Assembly: GCA_008000375.1 (NCBI GenBank)
Contig: SMOI01000300.1
Location: forward strand, 1,559 to 37,461
Direction: 5' to 3'
Source of the DNA: Poteriospumella lacustris
Taxonomy: Eukaryota > Sar > Chrysophyceae > Chromulinales > Dinobryaceae
Length of the DNA: 35,903 nucleotides
The notes beneath the pieces were generated by a model. The model was not told where the DNA came from, did not search any database, and saw only the letters and a list, made by a program, of their open reading frames with translations. Position 1 is the stretch's first letter, and every line of letters begins with the position of its first letter. This document shows positions 1 to 8,650 of the stretch, piece by piece. A program made the translations under genes and the position numbers.

Positions 1-264
1 ATGTCAGATGTCAGATGTCAGATGTCAGATGTCAGATGTCAGATGTCAGATGTCAGATGTCAGATGTCAGATGTCAGATGTCAGATGTCAGATATCAGAT
101 GTCACATGTCACATGTCATATGGCAGATGTCATATGGCAGATGGCAGATGTCAGATGTCAGATGTCAGATGTCAGATGTCAGATGTCAGATGTCACATGT
201 CACATGTCACATGTCACATGTCATATGGCAGATGTCATATGGCAGATGTCAGATGTCACATGTC
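1..264. repeat. Heptamer minisatellite, (ATGTCAG)n with variants
   Basis: The window opens inside a tandem array of a 7-bp unit, ATGTCAG. Variants are ATATCAG, ATGTCAC, ATGTCAT and ATGGCAG. The left part is nearly pure. The rest has a higher-order pattern in which ATGTCAT-ATGGCAG pairs recur around 113-148 and 219-255. Because 7 is not a multiple of 3 and the unit contains no stop, all three forward frames are open and encode the same heptapeptide (MSDVRCQ). These apparent ORFs are a property of the repeat, not evidence for a gene. The array continues beyond the left edge. Confidence 0.97.
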
Positions 265-525
265 GTTGTCTGTCCGAGTGGGTGAGTGGATCCTCCCACT
301 GCCAACTGAGCTTGCCCCGTAAGTAATAATAGGTAATTCAACGACCCGACGAGATCGAAGGTCACTTGCACTTCCACGATCGAGGCGACTGTTCGCCACA
401 CCCATTGGTCCCACGTTTTTTTGGCGCGTGGATCATTCTGGTTGTTGTCGCGCTTGAAATCGAGCTTTGGGACTGGGTGTGACTTTGTTTGGTGACCCAT
501 CACGCAGTGCACTGCAACTGACAGA
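265..525. other. Upstream region of the amino acid transporter gene
   Basis: This 261-bp stretch separates the heptamer array from the transporter start codon. Short ORFs cross it on both strands but none resembles a known family. It presumably holds the promoter and 5' UTR. I see no clear TATA box or other named element. Confidence 0.5.
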
Positions 526-2628
526 ATGCTCGATTACTTTGGTCGACGATCTACCGACGAAGGGATGGATGAGCGGGAATCCGCCATTTCGAGCTATGAT
601 TACGACGACGAGGAGTTCGAAATGCTCGTCAAAGCGTTCATGCAGGATATCCACTACACCACCGTCAATCAAGCAGCCATGAACATCGCGTGCTCCATGG
701 TGAACGCCGGCCTCGTAGCACTTCCTTTTGTCGCGCAGGAGGCAGGCATTCCTTTGTTCTTCTTCTCGATGCTGGCGCTGTCCGTCGTTTGCGGCTATAC
801 GTCCGTCATCGTGGTCAGCATGGCCAATGAACGGCGCGTTCGAACTCTGGAGGACCTGGCGGAATGTGCGTACGGAATAAGTGGCTTTCTGGCCGTGAGC
901 ATCATGCAGCTGCTGTTTTCGTTCTCGCTGATGATCATCACGCTGAACGTGTGGGCCGACATCATGAGCGACGTCTTCCGCCACTCCGACATACACGCCA
1001 CCTTCCTGCACCAGCGCCACTATCAGATATACTTCGGAGCCGCGATCATCCTGCCGCTGTGCGTCCTGAAGAAGTCGATGTCGACGCTGCGCTGGACGTC
1101 CTTCGTCACCATTTTGGCGATGGCTGGCGCCTTCATCGCCGTGATCGCCACCTACGTGTCCGACCAAGAGATGAGCGGTAACTACACCGAGACGACGGTG
1201 AAGGAGCTCTGCCGACCGAAGGGGTACTGGTGGGCCATCATCTTCATCTCCGTGTACTCGTTCTCCTGCAACCAAAAGGTGCTGACGATCTACTCGTCGC
1301 TGCGCCGCCGCACCGCCGCGCGGTGGCAGGTCGCCATGCAGCGCGCGCTGACGGCGATCTTCCTGCTGTACACGCTCTTCGGCATCTGCGGCTACATCGC
1401 GAAGGACCGCCGCGACATCCGCATCGACAACCTGGACTTCTTCCTCTCGGACCTGCACGAGCAGCGCCACGTCTTCGACCCCGCGCGCGCCCTCGTCGCC
1501 TTCTCGCTGCTCATCACGCTGCCGGTGGACTCGCTGGTCGCTGCCACGACGTGGCGGCGCCTGTGGGCGAAGGTGATCAAGCGACGGAACGCGCGCAATG
1601 GCGTCGCGGCCGACCAGGACGTCGAGCTGACGTGCTGCGCCGTGCTCTGCGCCGCGCCCGCGTTCGACGCGATGGGCGACAGCCGCGACTCCGGCGACGG
1701 TACCGCCGCCGACCACGACCACGACGCGGAGCGCGGGGATCCTGCGGCGGAGAGCGCTCAGCAGCCGCACCACGCGACCGCTGCGCACACGCGCAGGAAG
1801 GTGTACCACCGGCACTCGCGGCGCAGTCGCCAGTCGCACGGCCACCTGCTGCAGGCCGCCGGGCCCGCGGCGGAGGCGTCCTCCTCGTCGCTCCTCTCCG
1901 GCGTGTACCGCGCCTTCTTCGGCCCCGGGCAGACGGCGGGGTCTGCGACGACGCAGCAGACGATGTACTCGCCGGTGCAGCGCAGCGACGCGGACGACGG
2001 CGACCGCGACGGCGACCGCGACGGCGACGGGGAGGGCGACGGGGAGGGCGCCGACGCGCTCTCCTACCGCTCGTACGACCACTCGCGCTCGCGGAACAAC
2101 TCGCAGGCCGACGCGCCGCGCAGTCGCCTGCCCACGGGCGGCGACCACGCCAGCCGCAACAGCAGCGCCAGTCGCGGCGGCGCGCACACGCCGCCCGCAG
2201 CCGCAGCCGCAGCCGTCGAGGACGACGATCTGCTCGCGCGGCCCGCCAACAGCACCGCCGAGGCGCTCTTCGACCAGTACAACACGCTGATGGAGGTGGC
2301 GTCGCCGCTGCCGGAGCGCGAGCAGGTGGTCCCGACGCTGGTGCTGTGGCTCGCGACGGTGACGATCTCGCTGTTCGTGCGCGACTGGACGTACCTGGCG
2401 GGGTCGCTGGGCACGCTGACGACGGTGCTGCTGCTCTTCATCATCCCGGCGCTGCTCTACGGCCGCCTGCGCCTCGTGTCCGACTTCGAGGCCATTCCCG
2501 TCTTCGGCGCGGTGCTGCCGAACCAGCTGTACATGGCGACGCTGCTCGTGCTGGGCGTGCTGGTGCTGCTCTTCGACGTGCTCGTCGACAGCTACTTCTA
2601 CGCCTCCGGCCAGCGCATCTTCCAGTAG
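526..2628 (+). CDS. Amino acid transporter, AAAP/SLC38-type, with a large internal loop
   Basis: A 700-residue membrane protein in one uninterrupted exon. Residues 50-95 carry the family's first-helix signature (MNIACSMVNAGLVALPF, then AGIPLFFF), the broken helix that binds amino acid and often sodium in AAAP transporters. About eight hydrophobic segments follow up to residue 345. A low-complexity, hydrophilic stretch of about 230 residues (roughly 355-590) comes next, with Asp-Gly-Asp-Arg repeats and Ser/His/Arg-rich parts. The last three or so membrane segments lie in 595-700. The total of about 11 helices fits the family; the long insert is unusual and predicted to be a cytoplasmic loop. 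The likely role is amino acid movement across the plasma or vacuolar membrane. Substrate cannot be told from sequence. The ATG at 526 is the first in frame after the repeat-flanked upstream region. The gene converges on the RING gene, with 152 bp between stops. Confidence 0.88.
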   Translation: MLDYFGRRSTDEGMDERESAISSYDYDDEEFEMLVKAFMQDIHYTTVNQAAMNIACSMVNAGLVALPFVAQEAGIPLFFFSMLALSVVCGYTSVIVVSMANERRVRTLEDLAECAYGISGFLAVSIMQLLFSFSLMIITLNVWADIMSDVFRHSDIHATFLHQRHYQIYFGAAIILPLCVLKKSMSTLRWTSFVTILAMAGAFIAVIATYVSDQEMSGNYTETTVKELCRPKGYWWAIIFISVYSFSCNQKVLTIYSSLRRRTAARWQVAMQRALTAIFLLYTLFGICGYIAKDRRDIRIDNLDFFLSDLHEQRHVFDPARALVAFSLLITLPVDSLVAATTWRRLWAKVIKRRNARNGVAADQDVELTCCAVLCAAPAFDAMGDSRDSGDGTAADHDHDAERGDPAAESAQQPHHATAAHTRRKVYHRHSRRSRQSHGHLLQAAGPAAEASSSSLLSGVYRAFFGPGQTAGSATTQQTMYSPVQRSDADDGDRDGDRDGDGEGDGEGADALSYRSYDHSRSRNNSQADAPRSRLPTGGDHASRNSSASRGGAHTPPAAAAAAVEDDDLLARPANSTAEALFDQYNTLMEVASPLPEREQVVPTLVLWLATVTISLFVRDWTYLAGSLGTLTTVLLLFIIPALLYGRLRLVSDFEAIPVFGAVLPNQLYMATLLVLGVLVLLFDVLVDSYFYASGQRIFQ

Positions 2629-2780
2629 CGGCGCGGCTCCGCCTCCGTCATCGTTAGTTCGTACGTTACAAGGGGCGCGGTCCTCTGGCCGCCGCCTCGT
2701 CTTCTGTCCGATGTGGGACGCCGCGGCTGCGCTGTCCGCGCGGGCGACACTGTAAGCCGCAACTCACATCTCCGCCACGT

Positions 2781-5700
2781 TCAGCGCCGCCCTGCGCCGT
2801 AGTCGAAGCCGGGTCGCGGCGGCGGCGGCGGCTGCGGCGCACGGCCGTGCGGATGGCCCTGTTGCCACTGCGGCTGCGACGGCTGCGGACGGTGGGGCGG
2901 CGGGTGTTGATAGGTCTGACGCTGCTGGTGCTGCGGGTGCTGCGGGTGCGGCGGTAGGGGCGGCGGCGGTGGACGCGGTGGCTGCGGGAAGCGCGACAAG
3001 GGAGCGGCCGCCGACCACTGCGCCATCATCATCGGCGGCGGAGGCGGCGGTGGCCCGTGCGACGCGTCCGGCGCGGTGGGCGGCGACCAGCTGCGCTTTC
3101 GCGATCCGCCGTCCCCGCGGGCGCCGAAGTGGCCGCGTGGTGGCTGCGGCCCACGGCCGCCGTTCGCCCGCGGAGCGAAGCGGCCGTGTCGCTGCGACTG
3201 GTGCTGCGGGTGAGGGTGGCGCGGCCCCGACTGGCGCGGCGCTTGACTCGCGCGACGCAGCTGGTCGGGCCCTGCCGCGTTGAACGGCGTGAGCACGGCG
3301 CCCGTCTTGGTGCGCGCCGTCGGCCGCGCGGGGCCGTCGCTGTCGGAGCCCTGCGAGTCGGAGTCGGACTGGTCGCTGGCGAGCAGCGCCGCCTCGTAGG
3401 CGTCGGTGGCGACGTGGCGGTCTTCGACGGTGATCGTCGCCGCCCGCGGCACGAGCAGGCTGCGGGCGTCGCTGCGCGTCTGGCCGCGCAGGAACTGCTC
3501 GATCATCATCTCCTTCGTCACGCGGTAGCGGCGCTTCAGCAGGTACCACGGCAGGCGGCCGTCCGGCGGCTGCAAGTGGCGCGGCCGGATGTTCGTCGCC
3601 GGCCGCAGCAGCAGCACTGCCCCTGGCCACAGCTCGCGGCGACACAGTCGCAGCAGCTGCTCACGCAGCGACTGCTGCGGCTTCAGCTCGTGAGAGCGCG
3701 GGTGCGGCGAGGACAAGTCGCCGTTGGGGTAGAGCAGGTAGCGGCTCAGCGAGTCCACGCGCAGCTGCAGCTGACACGCCATCGACGCCCGCAGCGTGTT
3801 CACCGCGCGACGGTCGGTCACGAGACTCACGACGCCCGACAGGCGGCGCGGCAGCTCGTCGCGTGGCAGATCGCGCAGCGACAGCGGCAGGAGGCGCAGG
3901 TCCTCGTCCGCGAGCGCCACCTGCACCACCACGTGCAGCCCCGGCAGCGCCTCGGCGAGGCGGCACTGGTCCAGCGTCCTGTCGGGCGGCGTCACCAGCA
4001 GCTCGTACTCGCCCTGCAGCGCCTGCGACTCGCTCAAGCCCAGGCCCAGCAGCTGCGTGACGTCCTGCACGCTGCCCGCCAGCTGCGCCAAGGCGCTCGT
4101 CTGCGTCGCAGAGGCCGTCGACACCGCCTGGATGCGCAGCGCCAGGCGCCGCAGCGCCGCCTCCATGTCGTCGTCCACGTCCTCCGCCACCGCCTCGAGC
4201 GGGTCGTACAGCAGCGGGTCGTCGTCCGCCGCCGCCGTGTACGCCACGCCGGGGGCGCGTCCTGCGGTCTCCTGCGCCGCGCCCAGCAGTCCGCCGGGCG
4301 GCGCGTCTTCGGGCTCTACACACACGAACACACACGCAACGGCTGCGCGTCAGACGTCGTGCGAGTCGCACAGCGCGGTCTCGCTTACCTCCCAGCAGCG
4401 CCTGCAGCTCGTCGTCGCTGGCGTCGCCTTCGCCGTCGCCGTCGCCGTCGACAACCGAAACCGCAGCCGTCACCGTCGCCACGTCCGCGCGGCGCTCGAC
4501 GACTGCCGCAGCTGTAGCCGCAGCGCCGGGTGCGGAGGCTGCGAAGCTGGCGGGCACCGCATTGGCAGCTGCCGCCAGCGGCATCGGCGGCATCGGCTGC
4601 CTCGGCGGCATCGGCTGCATCGGCGGCATCGGCTGCATCGGCTGCATCGGCGGCATCGGCTGCATCGGCTGCATCGGCTGCATCGGCTGTGGTGGCGGCG
4701 GCGGCGGCGCCGAGAGCTGTAGCTGCTGCTGTTGCTGTTGCTGTTGCTGTTGGTGATGCTGTTGCTGTTGCTGTTGCTGTTGGTGTTGTGTTGACAGCGC
4801 CCGGCGCGGCATGTCCTGCAGCCGGCGCTGCGCCGCCAGCATCGCCAGCCGCAGTTCCTCTTCGTCGATGTCGTCGTCGTCCTGGTCCTCGGGCAGGTCG
4901 CCCAGCAGCTCTTTGCGAATGCGCAGGTAGCGGTCGACGACGGCGCTCGGCTGCACGCGCAGCAGCGTCTCCGGCAGCGGGAGCTGTCGCCGGCGCGCCT
5001 CGCACGTCGCCAGCTCCCAGCGCAGCTGGCGCATCGAGAAGTTGCCCTCGTGGATCTCCTGCACCTTCTTGTGCGAGATGAGGTCCAGGGACAAGTACGT
5101 GGCGATGGCGTCGACGAAGTGCGTCTGCGCGCGCAGCTGTGCAAACGGCTGCTTCGAGTCGACGCTGCGCAGGTGCGCGCGCGCCGAGGCGATGAGGTCG
5201 CTCTCGTGGATGGCCACCTCCTCTTTACTCCGCACACAGTAGTGCGGCCCGCGGCACGACGGACAGGTGGGCGGCGCGTGGTAGGTCTCGCGGCCGCTGC
5301 TGATGGACTGCTGCACGCAGCTCATGCACATGTGCTGCACGCAGGAGCACGACTGCCGCGCGGCGCCGCCCTCCCTCAGCGTGCGGTAGCAGGTGAGACA
5401 CGTCGTCAGGATGCTGTCGTCCGCGTCGTAGTCTTCGCCCGACGAGCTCTGCAGCACCGTCGAGCAGACGTTGAGGGCGCGCAGCAGGTACGAGTTCTTC
5501 GCCAGGTGCATCGCCAGCAGTACCCACGGCCCCAGCGGAAACATAGCGTACGCGTCGTGTATCGACGAAGGGACAGACGACTGATACTGCAACAGTTCTG
5601 GCAAGTTTCCACGGGCTTGCACCTCGATTCGCGCCACCAACGAGCGCATGATCGAGCGCTCTTCCTGCCAGCCGCGCAGGTCGATGTATCTGCCCACGTG

Positions 5701-6204
5701 GCCATCGTCCGTCAGCTTCTCGTAGAGCAACATGAGCTTGTCTAGCGACTGCAATGACCGCGCGTTGACTCGATAGTAGTCGCAGGCACGACGCAGAAGC
5801 GCCTCCTCGTACGCGTTGATGAGCTTCTGCTGCTGCTCGGGGAAGATCCACTCGAGCGGCGTCTCGAGGCGACACTTCGGACACGTCAGAAACGACTTGT
5901 AAGTGCCCACGCGATTTTCGAGTTGAGAAACAGCGCAAATCAGACACAATCCTGCGACACAAGAGCAGCCGAGACAACAAGGAGGTCGCTCCTTGGCCAA
6001 CACTTTTTTGCAGGTGAAGCAGTGGTCAGGAAGCACATCTTCCTCCTCGAAGGCTTCAGTGTCGTCCTTCTCCTCCGCCGTGGAGACTCGAACAACAGAA
6101 GTGTCCGGTTTCGGCACATCGGGCTTCGCGTTGCCAAAGTCGAACTCGGCGTCATCGTCGTCGTCGCTGCTGCTGTCGTCGTCGAAATGGAGCATCCCCG
6201 ACAT
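2781..6204 (-). CDS. Two-RING-finger protein with polyQ and Met-Pro-Gln repeats (putative E3 ligase)
   Basis: Two exons, 6204-4389 and 4315-2781, are separated by a 73-bp intron (GTAAGC...TGTAG, phase 1). They give 1116 residues. The first in-frame ATG is at 6204; the frame is open further upstream but without an ATG. An acidic N-terminus precedes a RING-like zinc finger at about 62-111 (CxxC, a Cys-rich centre CCLGCSC, CLIC, then CPKC). A second lies at about 269-317 (CLTC, CSCVQHMCMSC, CPSC). RING fingers normally bind E2 enzymes and promote ubiquitin transfer, so a ubiquitin ligase role is inferred. Residues 473-494 are almost all Gln with a few His, and 506-542 are a Met-Pro-Gln tandem repeat. 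A helical, unrecognised region follows, and the last 130 residues are rich in Pro, Gln, His and Gly. Substrates are unknown. It is divergent from RTRAF with 431 bp between start codons. Confidence 0.75.
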
Positions 6205-6635
6205 GTCCTCGTCCAGCGGGGTCGTCGGAGTTGAAATGAGTACCTGACAGGAAGCGCGCGATCTCCGCTGACGAGAAAACGTGGACAAGATATGACCAAA
6301 GTGCTCTGCTCAAACGCCCTTCGCTGCCGGTGGCTTGAAAAACGCCGCGGCCGCCTCGACCGAAACGAGGACAGGCAACACAGAAATCACAGAAATCACA
6401 GACAACACAGAAACTACTGATAACACAGACAACACAGTAAGACACAGACAACGCAGACTCGCAGACAACTCAGGCAAACATGACGGCAAACATGACGGCA
6501 AGCAAGCTACTGTAAAGTTAGAGTTATCTGCGGCAGTCAAAGTCGCTGGGCCATCGCGTCGATCGGACTTCGCAGCTCACAAGTATATCAACTGTTGGCC
6601 TCTCAAAGGTCTATTTTCTGCTTGTTCCAAGTCAG
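6205..6635. promoter_or_regulatory. Shared upstream region of the RING gene (-) and RTRAF (+)
   Basis: The start codons of two divergent genes lie 431 bp apart here. From about 6378 to 6455 there is a degenerate run of ACAGA/ACACAG units. At about 6476-6500 the 12-mer CATGACGGCAAA is repeated. The end next to 6204 is open in the RING frame and may be 5' UTR. No defined promoter element was recognised; the promoter role is inferred from gene arrangement alone. Confidence 0.45.
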
Positions 6636-7529
6636 ATGAAGAGGGTATTAAGAAAACTGGATTGTCCCATCGCTCATCTAGCGGACGACATCGACAATCC
6701 TGCTTCACAGGCCGCCTTGATTGGCTGGCTGGAGGACAGAAAGATTCGCGAATATGATATAAACGAGCGATCATCTTTGAAGTCGGTGTCGGAAGACTGG
6801 CCAGACGCAGTGTCTATCTATCTTCAGACCTTGTCTTGTCCCCTGAAGCGCTGGGAACGGCAAACAGCTGCCACCATTCCACCCAACAACCAGCGTGCAC
6901 TTCAATGGCTCGTATCCTTTGCACTTTCGGCAGATTTTTCAGACCGCTTGGAACTTGCGCACACGCAAGTAGACAGTGCAGATAAAATGATAGAAGATTC
7001 TGCGCTTTCTGTCTCGACGGACATTGCCGCTCTCTCTCGTCTTGGTGAACCCCTCGGGTTGGCTTTGCAACCATCGGAAGCCATTGCTGGTAAATGCGAC
7101 ACTCTACACTCTATGTAGTTCTTCAATCTAAACTCGACGTGCTTTGTTAGACTATTTGGAAAGGTTGCACAGCCAGATGCGGATTATTCTTGCCGATACG
7201 GAGCGAATACGTTCCGCAGTGCCACTACCCAATCTGCCCTTGGGGTTTTCGACAAAAGGTGCGCAAGTTTTGCTTTCGGTCTACTCATCTGATCATGTTC
7301 ACCATTCGTTTCAGATTGTACGGTCGACACGATCGCCCTAATCCTCAAGACCATGCACATTCGCGATTTGCGCTCTTTGCAATCGGAGCTCAACGACCTC
7401 ACCGTCATTGCACAAGCGCACACAGCTCGGCCGTAAGTTTTTGACGCTGATCTTTCTACTTACAATGCGATTATTGATAAACTGTTTGTTAGGCGGATGA
7501 ATGCCGCACAGGGTAAGGTGGGCCGATGA
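6636..7529 (+). CDS. RTRAF (C14orf166/hCLE/CGI-99) orthologue, four exons
   Basis: Exons 6636-7089, 7151-7258, 7315-7432 and 7493-7529 join to 238 residues; the human protein has 244. Introns are 61, 56 and 60 bp, each starting with GT and ending in TTAG or CAG, and the frame is kept through phases 1, 1 and 2. The family pattern holds throughout: an N-terminal KLDCP-type start, GWLEDRKIREYDI near residue 30, a SCPLKRW segment, LKTMHIRDLRSLQ near the C-terminus, and the ending GKVGR. Human RTRAF is a core subunit of the tRNA-splicing ligase complex (with RTCB, DDX1 and FAM98B) and also takes part in RNA transport and in RNA polymerase II regulation. The same nuclear-cytoplasmic RNA role is expected. 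The last exon is only 37 bp and codes for the conserved tail. Confidence 0.93.
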
Positions 7530-7921
7530 GTTCACCCACATTGTAAATAGTTGTGAATAAGTCGCGTACACCGAAAGAGACCATTCTAATCTTGAGATAC
7601 TATGCGTGGTACGCCATTGCCATGGTGGGGCTATCGCGTGGCGCCTGCTGTCGCGTCGCAGCTGTCGTCGTCGTCGTCGTCGTCGTGTCTCTGTCGTCGT
7701 CGCCATGTCGCCATCGTCATCATCATCGTGATCAACAGCAGCAGCAGCGGCGGTGAAACACAAAGAACAAAATGGATCGCGTCAACCTCAACTCCCCTGC
7801 CACTGTGCGCTCAGCTCAAGTTTTGGGATTCGCTCCAAAGTAGGTGGCGCGACAAATCATTGGCCCCTCCTGGAGCAGCAATATCGACCATCTTCAGTTG
7901 AAGTCTGCTCTCGCACCCACC
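7530..7921. promoter_or_regulatory. Spacer between RTRAF and the MOSC gene, with triplet repeats
   Basis: This 392-bp stretch has a GTC/TCG triplet run at about 7660-7705, then CAT/CATCGT and CAGCAG runs to about 7755. Short ORFs across it are products of the triplets. It presumably carries the RTRAF 3' end and the MOSC promoter. The frame of the MOSC gene is open upstream to 7844 but without an ATG. Confidence 0.45.
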
Positions 7922-8650
7922 ATGGAGCTTTTGCATCTCTTCGTTGGCGATATTCGTGAGCCGCTCTTTTACCGTGAACTTTTCGATGAAGAGGCCCAAA
8001 GAGGCGCGGCTGAAAGATCATGGCCAGAAAAGCAATTTTCGAGTGCCTATTTCAAAGAAGAAGTCTCCACTATTCGGGTCTCCCAGGCGCAAGGGATCGT
8101 GGGAAACGGTATCGGCTTCCCGACTCATATAGACAATGCTTTTTATCGGACAGCGTTGGTGATAAATACCTGCGTGTACGACGACTTTGAAAAGGAAATA
8201 CCCGGCAGTGGCGTCAAGCTTCGCCCTGGCATTTTCGGTGAAAATATGGTCGTGAGTGACCCTCTGCTTCACCCGCGAGTCGTTTGTGTGGGCGACATAT
8301 ATCGGATTGGCTCGGCCAAGTTTGTCGTAACAGGTCCTAGGATGCCCTGTCCGAAAGTAGATGCATACGTTGGAGTGAAAGGGCTCACCGCCTTAGGTAA
8401 ACGATTCGGTTGGACTGGCTATTTCTTGCGGGTTATCGAAGACGGGGAGTGTTCGGTAGGCGACTCCTTCGTTCTGCAGAGCCGTCCCTTCCCAAACTTG
8501 TCTATAACGACCATTCAAATGTCTTTGTGGGGCGAAGATGAAGAAAAAAATGAATCGGAAGAATTTCTGAGGGCGCTGTCGGAAGTGGAGTGTCTCATGC
8601 CCCGCCACTATCGCGACACTGCTCTTCAGCGCTTGTCGAAGTTGAAGTAG
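7922..8650 (+). CDS. MOSC-domain protein
   Basis: A 242-residue single-exon protein. The ATG at 7922 sits in a favourable context (ACCATGG) and is the first in frame. The MOSC core is recognisable: PGIFGENM at 102-109, a GD turn near 124, GPRMPCPKVD at 138-147 with the single conserved cysteine (Cys143) in its usual place, and GWTGYFLRVIEDGE followed by VGDSF at 163-183. MOSC domains handle sulfur or bind molybdenum cofactor. Known members include the C-terminus of molybdenum cofactor sulfurase, mitochondrial mARC, and bacterial YiiM/YuaD, which act in detoxifying N-hydroxylated compounds. This one lacks the extra beta-barrel of mARC and is closest in layout to stand-alone YiiM-type proteins. 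The usual early His-Gly-Gly-Pro motif is replaced by FPTHIDNAF, so the exact activity is unsure. Confidence 0.82.
   Translation: MELLHLFVGDIREPLFYRELFDEEAQRGAAERSWPEKQFSSAYFKEEVSTIRVSQAQGIVGNGIGFPTHIDNAFYRTALVINTCVYDDFEKEIPGSGVKLRPGIFGENMVVSDPLLHPRVVCVGDIYRIGSAKFVVTGPRMPCPKVDAYVGVKGLTALGKRFGWTGYFLRVIEDGECSVGDSFVLQSRPFPNLSITTIQMSLWGEDEEKNESEEFLRALSEVECLMPRHYRDTALQRLSKLK

Noticed and set aside
1-264. CRISPR array
   Set aside because: Unit is 7 bp with no spacers, and the genome is eukaryotic.
1-326. MSDVRCQ-repeat ORFs
   Set aside because: Same peptide in all three frames because of the 7-bp unit; no flanking coding signal.
433-2187. 584-codon minus-strand frame opposite the transporter
   Set aside because: Low-complexity Arg/Val/Ala composition expected from GC-rich antisense; the transporter on the plus strand is clear.
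6335-6757. 140-codon plus-strand frame overlapping RTRAF
   Set aside because: Overlaps the conserved RTRAF N-terminus in another frame and consists mainly of upstream ACAGA repeats.
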